Shown: positions 33,951 through 43,938 of the stretch, one piece after another
Position numbering within the stretch: position 1 is the stretch's first letter
Layout of the letters: each line of letters opens with the position of its first letter
Position numbers and translations under genes: made by a program
The notes under the pieces: model-generated
What the model was told of the DNA's origin: nothing
The model's database searches: none
Seen by the model: the letters and a program-made list of their open reading frames with translations, nothing else
Source of the DNA: Bosea sp. F3-2
GTDB taxonomy: Bacteria; Pseudomonadota; Alphaproteobacteria; Rhizobiales; Beijerinckiaceae
Direction of reading: 5' to 3'
Assembly: GCF_008253865.1 (NCBI RefSeq)
Contig: NZ_CP042331.1
Coordinates: forward strand, 4,064,001-4,128,000
Length of the DNA: 64,000 bases

Positions 33951-33987
33951 GCCGGCAGCTGCGCCGGATAAGGCGCTAGCTGCCGGC
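33951..33987. terminator. Bidirectional hairpin between uspA-like gene and typA
   Basis: GCCGGCAGCT...AGCTGCCGGC with an inner GCGCC/GGCGC pair, 8 nt after the uspA-like stop and 8 nt before the typA stop. There is no T-run on either strand. It may protect the 3' ends or act as a weak terminator. Confidence 0.55.
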
Positions 33988-33995
33988 GATCCGGC

Positions 33996-35819
33996 TCAGG
34001 CCACTTCGGCCTTCTGCTTCTGCGAGCGCTTGCGGTCGTTCGGGTCGAGGATCGCCTTGCGCAGGCGGATCGACTTCGGCGTGACTTCGACGAGCTCGTC
34101 GTCGTCGATCCAGGCCAGCGACCGCTCCAGCGTCATGCGGATAGGCGGGGTGAGGCGAACCGCCTCATCCTTCGATGTCGTGCGGATGTTGGTGAGCTTC
34201 TTGCCCTTGAGGACGTTGACCTCGAGATCGTTCTCGCGGGTGTGCTCGCCAACGATCATGCCCTGATAGACCTTCCAGCCCGGCTCGATCATCATCGGGC
34301 CACGATCCTCGAGGTTCCACAGCGCGTAGGCTACGGCCTCACCGGTCTCCATCGCGATCAGCACGCCATTGCGGCGGCCCGCGATCTCGCCCTTGTAGGG
34401 CAGATAGGCGTGGAACAGCCGGTTCATGATCGCCGTGCCGCGGGTGTCTGTCAGCAGCTCGCCCTGATAGCCGATCAGGCCGCGGGTCGGAGCGTGGAAG
34501 ACGAGGCGCAGGCGGTTGCCGCCCGACGGCCGCATCTCCAGCATGTCCGCCTTGCGCTCGGCCATCTTCTGCACAACGACGCCGGAATGCTCCTCGTCGA
34601 CGTCGATGACGACCTCTTCGATCGGCTCCAGCAGCTGGCCGCCCTCGTCGCGCTTCAGCACGACGCGCGGACGGGAGACGCCAAGCTCGAAGCCCTCGCG
34701 GCGCATGGTCTCGATCAGGATGGCGAGCTGGAGTTCGCCGCGGCCGGAGACGATGTAGCTGTCCTTGTCGGAGGCTTCCTCGATCTTCAGCGCGACATTG
34801 CCCTCGGCCTCCTTGAACAGGCGGTCGCGGATGACGCGGGTCGTGACCTTGTCGCCCTCGGTGCCGGCGAGCGGCGAGTCGTTGACCGAGAAGGTCATCG
34901 AGACGGTCGGCGGATCAATCGGCTGGGCCTTGATCGGGTCGGTGATAGCCGGGTCGCAGAAGGTATCGGCAACGGTGCCCTTCACCAGGCCGGCGATCGA
35001 GACGATGTCACCCGCGACCGCTTCCTCGATCGGCTGGCGCTCGATGCCGCGGAAGGCGAGGATCTTCGAGATGCGGCCGGTCTCGACGGTGGAGCCGTCG
35101 CCCGAGAGCACCTTGATGGTCTGGTTCGGCTTGGCCGAGCCCGAGGTGACACGGCCGGTGATGATGCGGCCGAGATAGGGATTGGCCTCGAGCAGCGTGC
35201 CGATCATGCGGAACGGGCCGTCCTCGACTGTCGGCGCCGGGACGTGCTTGAGGATGAGATCGTACATCGGCGCCAGGCCCTGATCCTGCGGACCTTCCGG
35301 GGAATCGGCCATCCAGCCCTGCTTGCCCGAGCCGTAGAGGATCGGGAAGTCGAGCTGCTCGTCGGTGGCGTCGAGCGCGGCGAAGAGGTCGAAGACCTCG
35401 TTGATGACTTCGGTGGTGCGCGCGTCGGGCTTGTCGACCTTGTTGATCGCGACGATCGGCTTGAGGCCGAGCTTCAGTGCCTTCGAGACCACGAACTTGG
35501 TCTGCGGCATCGGGCCTTCGGCCGCGTCGACCAGCACGATGGCGGAATCGACCATGTTCAGGATGCGCTCGACCTCGCCGCCGAAATCGGCGTGGCCGGG
35601 GGTGTCGACGATGTTGATGCGCGTGTCCTTCCAGACGACCGAGGTCGCCTTGGCCAGGATGGTGATGCCGCGCTCCTTCTCAAGGTCGTTGGAGTCCATC
35701 ACGCGCTCGGCGACGCGCTGGTTCTCGCGGAAGGCGCCGGACTGCTGCAGCAGCTTGTCGACAAGGGTCGTCTTGCCGTGGTCGACGTGCGCGATGATGG
35801 CGATGTTGCGCATGGACAT
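33996..35819 (-). CDS. typA: Translational GTPase TypA/BipA
   Basis: 607 residues, the normal length. G-domain motifs: IIAHVDHGKTTLVD (P-loop), RGITILAKAT, DTPGHADFGGEVER and NKVDKPDA. The later domains include the BipA C-terminal GGNRLRLVFHAPTRGLIGYQ region and the end RKKSILDP-like LRKAILDPNDRKR. It binds the ribosome and aids stress adaptation and 50S assembly. I chose the ATG at 35819 (MSMRNIAI); one at 35813 is equally possible. Confidence 0.95.
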   Translation of the reverse strand: MSMRNIAIIAHVDHGKTTLVDKLLQQSGAFRENQRVAERVMDSNDLEKERGITILAKATSVVWKDTRINIVDTPGHADFGGEVERILNMVDSAIVLVDAAEGPMPQTKFVVSKALKLGLKPIVAINKVDKPDARTTEVINEVFDLFAALDATDEQLDFPILYGSGKQGWMADSPEGPQDQGLAPMYDLILKHVPAPTVEDGPFRMIGTLLEANPYLGRIITGRVTSGSAKPNQTIKVLSGDGSTVETGRISKILAFRGIERQPIEEAVAGDIVSIAGLVKGTVADTFCDPAITDPIKAQPIDPPTVSMTFSVNDSPLAGTEGDKVTTRVIRDRLFKEAEGNVALKIEEASDKDSYIVSGRGELQLAILIETMRREGFELGVSRPRVVLKRDEGGQLLEPIEEVVIDVDEEHSGVVVQKMAERKADMLEMRPSGGNRLRLVFHAPTRGLIGYQGELLTDTRGTAIMNRLFHAYLPYKGEIAGRRNGVLIAMETGEAVAYALWNLEDRGPMMIEPGWKVYQGMIVGEHTRENDLEVNVLKGKKLTNIRTTSKDEAVRLTPPIRMTLERSLAWIDDDELVEVTPKSIRLRKAILDPNDRKRSQKQKAEVA

Positions 35820-35881
35820 GCGTAAGGGCCTTGCTTTCAAGGCCACGAGCCGGTCAGGTTCGAAGCCCTGCCGGCGCAGCC

Positions 35882-35897
35882 TGTTTCACGTGAATCT
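35882..35897. promoter_or_regulatory. parS-like site (14 of 16 matches)
   Basis: TGTTTCACGTGAATCT matches the chromosomal ParB target TGTTTCACGTGAAACA at 14 of 16 positions, with an intact TTCACGTGAA core. It lies 63 nt upstream of the typA ATG. No parAB genes are in view. A chance match is possible. Confidence 0.35.
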
Positions 35898-35971
35898 GGA
35901 ATTCGTTGCGCTGCACATAAACGCTGGAGGGCGTTTGGGCAACCGTTGAGGCTGCCGAAAGGTGAGCGCGT

Positions 35972-37273
35972 TCAGTCTTCCGCCAGCGCCCGCTGCCGCT
36001 CGGCGACGGCCCGTCCGACCTGATCGATGGCAAGCCGGTAGGCGGCGAGCGCAGCAGTGTCGAGGTCGCCCTTGGCATAGTCGGCGAGCACGCGCGTCAG
36101 GATCAGGTCCGCCTCCCGCCCGAGCCGCGCCAGCTCCTCCTCATCCTCGCAGGTACGGATCGCCGCGAGCAGCTCCAGCAGTTCGTCGAGGCCGGACATG
36201 GCGCGCCGGCGCCGGTTGGCGCTCTCGCGGCTGAGCAGCGCAGCCCCGCCCGTGCCGACCGCAGAGAGAGCCATCGCGCCGATATAGAACCAGTCGCCAT
36301 AGCGATCGAAGAAGGTCTCCTGCTCGCCGTCGATATAGGCTGCGGCGCCGGAATGGACGGGCAGCGGCGCATCCTTGTCCGTGGAGGGGGTTTCCAGCGC
36401 CTGCACCGCCGGCACCTCACCCGCGAGCGTCAATCTCAGGCCAAGGATCTCCTTGGTCAGATCGCCGACCAGATTATCGTCGAGGCTCTGAGCCGCGACG
36501 AGGCGCGAGGTGATCGAGATCGTCTGCAGGCTTTCCGCCGGCCGGGGCGGGTCGCCGCCGAGCGCGCCGCGCACGATCTCGCCGGACTCGATGGCGCGAT
36601 AATGCGCCGCCAGCGCATCCGCCTCGCGCACCGGGATCAGCGCGGGGTCCTCGCCCCATGCTTCGCGCAGCCGGCGCAAGCCTTCATTGTTGGTGTGCGA
36701 TCCGACGGCATTGATCGAGAAGAAGGCCTCGACGCGCTTTTCCTTCGACGCCTGCACCATCTCGTCGGGAGTCAGGCTGACGATCTCGACCTCTTCGGGG
36801 CGCACCTCGTACTGCGCCAGGACACGTTTCAGAAGGGCAAGGTTGCCAGCCGGGTTCCGAATGACACCGACCTTGCGGCCGCGCAGATCGGCGATGCGCC
36901 CGATGGCACTCTCCTTCGTCGTGATGAAGAAGGGAAAGGTCCGCCGGGTGATCAGCACCGTGTCGGCGGTCGAGGGCATGGCAATGTCCGATCGCAGCAT
37001 GGCGAGATCGGCCTGCCCGGCATCGATCTTCCTGGCGCTGTCCTCGGAGCCTTCCGTCAGAACGAGGCGCAGGCGGATCGAGGCCTTGTCGCGATTGAGC
37101 CCCTGCACGAAGGCGGCGGCCATTCGGGCATCTTCCGACCCGAGCGGCCCAACCGCAAGACGCAGGGTGTGCGGCTGGCTGACATAGTAGGACCCCGCCG
37201 CGACGAGGCCGGAAACAGCGAGCAGAATCGCCAGACCCGCCAGACTGCGCCTGCCCATGCCAAGCCGGACCAA
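35972..37273 (-). CDS. TAXI family TRAP-type solute-binding protein with C-terminal membrane anchor
   Basis: 433 residues. An N-terminal membrane segment (about 12-30) leads to a TAXI/PBP2-type binding domain (LRLAVGPLGSEDARMAAAF, RKVGVIRNPAGN, EEVEIVSLTPDEM). A second hydrophobic segment lies at about 325-348, followed by a cytosolic helical tail. This anchored form is seen in many Rhizobiales. No TRAP membrane subunits adjoin it. A TTG at 37273 directly follows GGGGGGAAGGA; the ATG at 37258 is the alternative. It is divergent from trpF by 99 nt. Confidence 0.82.
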   Translation of the reverse strand: MVRLGMGRRSLAGLAILLAVSGLVAAGSYYVSQPHTLRLAVGPLGSEDARMAAAFVQGLNRDKASIRLRLVLTEGSEDSARKIDAGQADLAMLRSDIAMPSTADTVLITRRTFPFFITTKESAIGRIADLRGRKVGVIRNPAGNLALLKRVLAQYEVRPEEVEIVSLTPDEMVQASKEKRVEAFFSINAVGSHTNNEGLRRLREAWGEDPALIPVREADALAAHYRAIESGEIVRGALGGDPPRPAESLQTISITSRLVAAQSLDDNLVGDLTKEILGLRLTLAGEVPAVQALETPSTDKDAPLPVHSGAAAYIDGEQETFFDRYGDWFYIGAMALSAVGTGGAALLSRESANRRRRAMSGLDELLELLAAIRTCEDEEELARLGREADLILTRVLADYAKGDLDTAALAAYRLAIDQVGRAVAERQRALAED

Positions 37274-37372
37274 TCCTTCCCCCCTTCTTCGCCCCGTCCA
37301 GCATGACTTCCTTCGCCATCATGTCGCAAGTACGGCATGCGCCGACGAACGGACCATGCTAAAGGCGCGACC

Positions 37373-38052
37373 ATGTCGAACGGTGCGCCATTCGTGATCA
37401 AGATCTGCGGCCTCTCCACACCAGAGACCCTTCGCACCGCGCTCGACGGCGGCGCGGACATGGTCGGCTTCGTCTTCCATCCGAAAAGCCCGCGCTTCAT
37501 CACGCCGCAGCGTGCCGCCGAGCTCGCCACTATCGCGCGCGGCAAGGCCGAGATCGCCGCGCTGATCGTCGATTGGGATGAGAGGCAGGCGGCCGAGCTT
37601 GTCGAGGCCCTGAAGCCGGATTGGCTGCAGCTGCATGGCCACGAGACGCCCGAGCAGACCGCCGCCCTGCGACGCGCCGCCGGGCGGCCCGTCATGAAGG
37701 CGCTTGGCATCGCCGCGGCGGATGATCTGAAAGCCATCACAGCCTATCGCGATGTGGCCGACCGCATCCTGCTCGACGCCAAGCCGCCGAAAGATGCAGC
37801 CTATCCCGGCGGGCACGGACGCCCCTTCGACTGGACGCTGCTCGCCGGCCTCGACCCTGCGCAGCCCTTCATGCTAGGGGGCGGGCTCGATCCGGCGAAT
37901 GTCACGGAGGCGATCCGCATCGCCCGGCCGGCGGGCGTCGATGTCTCCTCGGGCGTCGAAAGCGCGCCGGGGGTCAAGGATCCGGCCCGGATCGCGGAAT
38001 TCATCGCGGCGGCCCGCATGGCCGCAGCGGCAGTGCAGGAAGGTTCAACGGC

Positions 38053-38056
<4 letters not shown>
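37373..38056 (+). CDS. trpF: Phosphoribosylanthranilate isomerase
   Basis: 227 residues. Tryptophan biosynthesis, step 3: converts N-(5-phosphoribosyl)anthranilate to CdRP. The motifs are IKICGLSTPE (catalytic Cys about residue 12), MVGFVFHPKSPR, LQLHGHE, LLDAKPP and the phosphate-binding GVDVSSGVE. The ATG at 37373 gives the family start. Its TGA overlaps the trpB ATG (ATGA), so both are translated together. Confidence 0.95.
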
Positions 38057-39297
<1,241 letters not shown>

Positions 39298-39379
39298 CGT
39301 CGCCCCCGGGCCTCGCCCAAAGTTTTTACGGGAGGCCTCTCGACTCTCGTCGCCTCAACAGCAACCATGAGTTGTCCCG

Positions 39380-41341
39380 ATGCATCCGCATCGGGCGTTG
39401 ATGCGTGGGGCGAGACCGGGGCCAGTGGGGGGCAGCGGTAGCGACAGCCGTTCGAGCAATCTCGGGCCTGCTGCAGCCGGCCTGCCGGTTGAACTCGCCT
39501 TTCTGACGCGGCATGGCATCGCTCCCTCGGACCTCATGCGCGCCGCCGAGCGCGCCATGCGCAGCCGCACCGATCCCGCGCGCGAGGCCATGACGCTCGG
39601 CCTGATCGACGAGGTCGGCTTCTACCGCGCATTGGCGGCCGAGATGGGCCTACCCTTTCAATCCACTCCCCCATCGGTGCCGCCGGGTGGCGAATATGGC
39701 GCGATCCTGCGCCAGGGCTTTGCGCCCATACGGGAAGAAACCTCGCTCCGCTTCGTAATCGCCCCGGAAGGGCCGGCACTGCGCCGGATGATCGAGGCCG
39801 GCCCGCGACAGCGCGAGGATATCGCAGTGACGACACCGCGCCGCTTCGCCGAGACGCTGCGCAGCTCCAACGCCACCGAGCTGGCCCGCCATGCCGCCGG
39901 CCTCGACGAGGCCGGGCTCGCCCGCGACAGTGCCCGCTCTGGCGCCAGCCGCGGCCAGGTGATCACGGCCGGCACCGGCCTCTCTACGGCGGCAATCGGC
40001 AGCGTCCTTGCGCCGCTCGAAACCTTCTTCGCGCTCGCCCTGCTGCTCGGGCCGATTTTTCTCGGCCTCATCCTGTTGCGCCTCGCGACCACGATCGAAC
40101 GTGCAACGCCCGATCTCTGGCAAAGCCATCGTTGGCGTATCGACGATGCGCGCCTGCCGGTCTACACCGTCGCCGTGCCGATGTACCGCGAAGAGGCGGT
40201 TCTGCAGCAATTGACCGAGGCGCTCTGCGCCCTCGACTATCCGCCCGCCAAGCTCGACATCCGCTTGCTGATCGAAGCGGACGATACCGGCATGTGGGCG
40301 TCGCTGGCAAAGATGGCGCTGCCGCCCCAGTTCACGGTGACGATCGTGCCGCCCGGCGTCCCGCGCACGAAGCCGCGAGCGCTCAATCTCGCGCTGCTCG
40401 AGGCCCGTGGCTCGCTCTTCACCATCTTCGACGCCGAGGACATTCCCGACCGACAGCAGCTGCGCATGGCGGCGGCGCGCTTTCTCAGCGGGCCTCCGGA
40501 CCTTGCCTGCCTGCAGGCGCGGCTGCTGATCGATCATGCCGAGGAAGGCACGCTCCCCGGACTCTTCGCCCTCGAGTATGCCGGGCTCTTCGAGGTCCTC
40601 AATCCCGGCCTGCTGCTGTTCCAGCTGCCGATCATGCTCGGCGGCACCTCGAACCATTTCCGGACGGAGGTGCTGCGCGCCATCGGCGGGTGGGATGCCT
40701 GGAACGTGACCGAGGATGCCGATCTCGGGCTGCGCCTGGTGCGCGCCGGCTATCGCATCGGCGATCTGCCATCGAATACGCGCGAGGAAGCACCTCTCAC
40801 CATCCCGGCCTGGCTCAAGCAGCGCTCGCGCTGGATCAAGGGCTATATCCAGACGCTGGTGACGCATTCGCGGGAGCCGGTCAGGCTCCTGCGTGAGGCT
40901 GGCGTCAGCGCCACCTTCGCCTTCCTGTCGCTGGCCTTCGGCACGGTCGCCACGGCGCTGGGCTATCCGGTCTTCGCCGTCGCCGCGCTGCTCGCCTATT
41001 GGGACGGATCGCTGTTCGCGCCGCAGGGCACGCTCGCGACCCTGACCTCGACGATCGCGCTCGGCGTCTGGCTCCTGGGGAGCATCGCGCTCTTCGCGCC
41101 ACCGGCCGTCGGCGCGCTCCGCTGCGGCTCGCCCGGCCTGCTCCTGCTGCTGCCGCTGCTACCGCTTTACTACGCGATGGTTTCGGTCGCGGCCTGGATG
41201 GCGCTCTACGACTACTTCAACCGCCGCTTCGTCTGGAACAAGACCGAGCACGGGCTGGCGCGCCGGCGCGCGCCCGCGGAACCCGCTACGAATGCCGCAG
41301 CCATTCCGCTGCGGCCTGCGCCGGAGGCTGCTCGATATTGA
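39380..41341 (+). CDS. Membrane glycosyltransferase, family 2, with N-terminal MshEN/GspE-N-like domain
   Basis: 653 residues. Residues about 35-170 resemble the GspE N-terminal/MshEN domain found in some c-di-GMP-binding transferases (LAFLTRHGIAPSDLMRAAER, LGLIDEVGFYRALAAEMGLP). A hydrophobic segment (about 215-240) precedes the GT2 catalytic domain: VPMYREEAVLQQL, DAED (DxD), TEDADLGLRL, and QRSRWIKG (QxxRW). About four membrane helices end the protein. It probably exports or synthesises a beta-linked glucan or glycolipid. The last 56 nt overlap the convergent SCO1 gene. Confidence 0.85.
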   Translation: MHPHRALMRGARPGPVGGSGSDSRSSNLGPAAAGLPVELAFLTRHGIAPSDLMRAAERAMRSRTDPAREAMTLGLIDEVGFYRALAAEMGLPFQSTPPSVPPGGEYGAILRQGFAPIREETSLRFVIAPEGPALRRMIEAGPRQREDIAVTTPRRFAETLRSSNATELARHAAGLDEAGLARDSARSGASRGQVITAGTGLSTAAIGSVLAPLETFFALALLLGPIFLGLILLRLATTIERATPDLWQSHRWRIDDARLPVYTVAVPMYREEAVLQQLTEALCALDYPPAKLDIRLLIEADDTGMWASLAKMALPPQFTVTIVPPGVPRTKPRALNLALLEARGSLFTIFDAEDIPDRQQLRMAAARFLSGPPDLACLQARLLIDHAEEGTLPGLFALEYAGLFEVLNPGLLLFQLPIMLGGTSNHFRTEVLRAIGGWDAWNVTEDADLGLRLVRAGYRIGDLPSNTREEAPLTIPAWLKQRSRWIKGYIQTLVTHSREPVRLLREAGVSATFAFLSLAFGTVATALGYPVFAVAALLAYWDGSLFAPQGTLATLTSTIALGVWLLGSIALFAPPAVGALRCGSPGLLLLLPLLPLYYAMVSVAAWMALYDYFNRRFVWNKTEHGLARRRAPAEPATNAAAIPLRPAPEAARY

Positions 41342-41882
41342 AGGCGCCGATGAAGCTGCCGTCCTTGCCCATCAGATAGACCAAAGCGGTGTGATCCATC
41401 GTGTAGTCGCCGTCCTTCAGCGGTACCTTCTTGGCGTAGGCGCGGTAGGCCTTGATCACGGCGTCGATCGCCGGCCGGTCGCCACTCAACCCGACGATGC
41501 GGGAATCGAAGGAACCGAGATAGCTCTTCATGGTCTCCGGCGTGTCGCGCTCGGGGTCGACGGTGATGAACAGCGCCTTGAGCTGTTTGGCCTTGTCGCC
41601 GTCACCAGCGGCGCGCAGCGCTTCGGAGATCTCGAAGAGCTTGGTCGGGCAGACGTCCGGGCAATGGGTGAAGCCGAAGAAGACCAGGAAGGGCGCGCCG
41701 CGCAGATCCTTGTCCGAGAGCGGCTTGCCCTCCTGCGTCGTCAAAGTGAAGGGGCCGCCGACGCTCGCCGTGCCGCTGCCCCCACCTTGGCGACCAGGCG
41801 AGAAGGTCAGGATCGCGGCCGCGGCCAGCGCGAGCGCGCCGGCGAGGAAGACGACGAGAGGGAGGACGATACGGCGATTCAC
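41286..41882 (-). CDS. SCO1/SenC family copper chaperone/thioredoxin-fold protein
   Basis: 198 residues. One N-terminal membrane segment (about 5-27) anchors a thioredoxin-fold domain in the periplasm. FFGFTHCPDVCP holds the CxxxC copper site, and the copper-binding His is in MDHTALVYLM. It helps assemble the CuA centre of cytochrome oxidase. I chose the GTG at 41882, preceded by GGGAAA, because it gives the family length. A TTG frame to 41930 enters the repeat. It overlaps the convergent glycosyltransferase gene by 56 nt. Confidence 0.88.
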   Translation of the reverse strand: MNRRIVLPLVVFLAGALALAAAAILTFSPGRQGGGSGTASVGGPFTLTTQEGKPLSDKDLRGAPFLVFFGFTHCPDVCPTKLFEISEALRAAGDGDKAKQLKALFITVDPERDTPETMKSYLGSFDSRIVGLSGDRPAIDAVIKAYRAYAKKVPLKDGDYTMDHTALVYLMGKDGSFIGAFNIEQPPAQAAAEWLRHS

Positions 41883-41937
41883 GGAGAGTTTCCCGACGGA
41901 GCGGCGCGCTAGCCGCAATGTTTTGGACAATGGTCAG

Positions 41938-41983
41938 GCATCGGCTGGTTCCGAAAACCGGTTCCCACTTTTCGGGCCGATGC
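41938..41983. repeat. Short palindromic repeat, family B copy 3
   Basis: Outer arms GCATCGG / CCGATGC, inner CCGAAAAC / variant of CCACTTTTCGG, in the SCO1 to small-gene gap. The inner stem is altered to GGTTCCC compared with copies 1 and 2. It ends 1 nt before the stop codon of the 58-aa gene. Confidence 0.8.
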
Positions 41984-42160
41984 CTAGAAGCAAGCGACGA
42001 TGGCAGCGATGAGTCCGTCGGTGAAGAGCCGGTCTCCTTCGCGCCACCACAGCAACAGGCCGGCCAGCAGCAGGCCGAAGAAGCCGCCGCCAAGCAACAG
42101 AAGCCCGTTGCGGCTCGAAGAGCTCGCCTCGGCTTGCGCTGTTGGATCCACCTGCACCAT
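41984..42160 (-). CDS. 58-aa small membrane protein of unknown function
   Basis: 58 residues in a frame with strong C/G third positions. The N-terminus is polar (MVQVDPTAQAEASSSSRN), then GLLLLGGGFFGLLLAGLLLW is a clear membrane segment, and WREGDRLFTDGLIAAIVACF ends it. I recognise no family. It is upstream of SCO1 on the same strand, so it may belong to the same copper/oxidase unit. The ATG is preceded by GGTGGCGGA. Too short for many gene callers. Confidence 0.6.
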   Translation of the reverse strand: MVQVDPTAQAEASSSSRNGLLLLGGGFFGLLLAGLLLWWREGDRLFTDGLIAAIVACF

Positions 42161-42271
42161 TCCGCCACCCTATCGCCAGCCAGCGCCGCCCGGAAGCGGG
42201 CGGCGTGACGCAGGGGCTCACAATGCGGCGATGCCTCCGCTGGAGCCTAACGGCTTTCCTGAGAACCGCAG

Positions 42272-42367
42272 CGTCATCCCGGCCTTGAGCCGGGATCCAT
42301 CGGAGGGCTCCGGAGCTCTACAATGGATCCCGGATCTGCGCTGCTTCGCAGCTGGTCCGGGATGACG
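42272..42367. repeat. Palindromic intergenic repeat, family A copy 3 (diverged)
   Basis: Begins CGTCATCCCGG and ends CCGGGATGACG, with internal GGGATCCATCGG and AATGGATCCCGGATC. It has the same layout as copies 1 and 2 but with CCC/GGG in place of TCC/GGA. It lies between the 58-aa gene and the amidohydrolase gene. Confidence 0.75.
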
Positions 42368-42433
42368 CCGTGTTTCCGTCAGAAGTCGGCGCGCTCCAAA
42401 GGCGCAGCGCCGAAATCTGTCGTTTGTGCCGCT

Positions 42434-43867
42434 CTACTTCACCGGGAAGGTCAGCGGCGAATAGTCCGTCACCGGCCGCTTGGCCCAATCATACTGCGGT
42501 GCCGCGGCTTCCGTCCGCTTCTGGGCCTCGTGCAGGCGCTGCGCCGCGGCGGGGTAGTCCATCGTCAGCACGGTGCCGTCGCGCACGACGAGCTTGCCGT
42601 CGACATAGACGCGGTCGACCGCACGCTCGGCCGCAGCATAGACGAGGCTGCGCACGGGGTCGCGGCGCGGCTGCATCATCGGATGGGCGAGGTCGACCAT
42701 GACGAGGTCGGCCTTGCAGCCGACCTCCAGCCGCCCGATGTCGTCGCGGCCGAGCGCGGCGGCGCCGGCCGTGGTGGCGGCCTCGAACAGGTCGGTGGTG
42801 GTGAGCGTGCGCGGGCTCTCCGCCATCAGCCGGGCGACGTAGCCGGCATGGCGCATCTCCTCGAGCATGTTGTGCGGATAGGTGTCGGTGCCCAGCCCGA
42901 TCCTGATGCCGGCCCGGCGATAGCGGCCGAAATCGTCGAGCGCGATGCCGCGACGCATGAACACCGTCGGGCAATGGGCAACGGTCGTGCCGGTCTCGGC
43001 GAGCAGATCGAGATCGCGTCGGCTGTGCCAAGCGACACGCGGATAATCGTCGAGGAAGATGGCGTGGCCGATGATGCTGGTCGCGCCGAGCACACCGAGC
43101 TTCTCCAGCCACTGGATCGGCGAGACGCCGTGGCGGCGGGTGATCTCGTGGAACTCGACCGTCGACTGGGCCGCGTGGATCTGCCAGCGCAGACCGCGGC
43201 GGCCAGCCTCGGCATGGCTCTCCTTGATCAGCCCCTCGCTGCAGGTGTCGATCTGGGCCGGGCAGACCATGCCGAACAAACGGCCGGACGGATGTTTCTG
43301 CGCCTTCTCGATGACATTGAGCGCCGTGGCCATGGCCTCGGCGCCAGCCTTCTCGTCCCACTCATATTCGACGATATAGCCGTTCTTGGTGTACCAGCGG
43401 GCCGAGCGGAACATCGGTGAGAGGCAGACGCGCAGGCCGCTATCGGCGGCGAGATCGAGCCAACCGGGATGGGCGACCGAGAGATCGGCGACAGTGGTGA
43501 CGCCGGAGAGCAGGAGCTCGGAATAGGCGACCTGCACACAAGCGGGCACCGCCTCGGCGTCCGGCCGCAGGATCGGCATGAATTCGTAGAGCGAGGAGTT
43601 GTAGAGCGCCGGCGAGCCGAGCTCGTCGAGGAAGCCCTTGTTCAGCGGCTCGCTCGACGGGTGCGAATGGATGTTGACGAGGCCGGGCATCACCATGCGG
43701 CCGCGGCCATCGACGGTCTCATCCGCCTGCCCCTCATAACGGGCGCCGACGAAGCGCAGCGTGCCATCCTCGAAGGCGACATCGGCACCGTGCAGATAGA
43801 CATGCCGAGAGGCTTCCGCGTCCCAGGCGACAACGATATCGGCGTTCTTGATGACCGTGATCGTCAT
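42434..43867 (-). CDS. Amidohydrolase family protein (TrzA/AtzA/SsnA-like deaminase or hydrolase)
   Basis: 477 residues. Metal-dependent hydrolase with NIHSHPSSEP (metal-binding HxH), IHAAQS, IGHAIFLDD, and GLGTDTYPHN (metal-binding Asp). The arrangement matches the chlorohydrolase/cytosine-deaminase-like group, which attacks N-containing rings or amines. The substrate is unknown. It is the last gene of the locus that begins at 49085 and follows a probable terminator (43896-43930) after the binding-protein gene. The XRE-cupin regulator is likely to control it. Confidence 0.88.
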   Translation of the reverse strand: MTITVIKNADIVVAWDAEASRHVYLHGADVAFEDGTLRFVGARYEGQADETVDGRGRMVMPGLVNIHSHPSSEPLNKGFLDELGSPALYNSSLYEFMPILRPDAEAVPACVQVAYSELLLSGVTTVADLSVAHPGWLDLAADSGLRVCLSPMFRSARWYTKNGYIVEYEWDEKAGAEAMATALNVIEKAQKHPSGRLFGMVCPAQIDTCSEGLIKESHAEAGRRGLRWQIHAAQSTVEFHEITRRHGVSPIQWLEKLGVLGATSIIGHAIFLDDYPRVAWHSRRDLDLLAETGTTVAHCPTVFMRRGIALDDFGRYRRAGIRIGLGTDTYPHNMLEEMRHAGYVARLMAESPRTLTTTDLFEAATTAGAAALGRDDIGRLEVGCKADLVMVDLAHPMMQPRRDPVRSLVYAAAERAVDRVYVDGKLVVRDGTVLTMDYPAAAQRLHEAQKRTEAAAPQYDWAKRPVTDYSPLTFPVK

Positions 43868-43895
43868 GACGTTTCCTCCCTAGCAGTCAGACATA

Positions 43896-43930
43896 GAAAA
43901 AGCGCCGCGCGGCTCGGGCCACGCGGCGCT
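43896..43930 (-). terminator. Rho-independent terminator after the peptide-type binding-protein gene
   Basis: Minus strand: AGCGCCGCG, 12-nt loop, CGCGGCGCT, then a run of Ts (about 5). It starts 8 nt after the binding-protein stop and 28 nt before the amidohydrolase ATG, so it should reduce read-through to that gene. Confidence 0.75.
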
Positions 43931-43938
43931 GACTGAGC

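Noticed and set aside
33951..33987. Hairpin as part of an integron or attachment site
   Set aside because: No integrase, no cassette genes and convergent normal genes on both sides. It is a plain gene-end hairpin.
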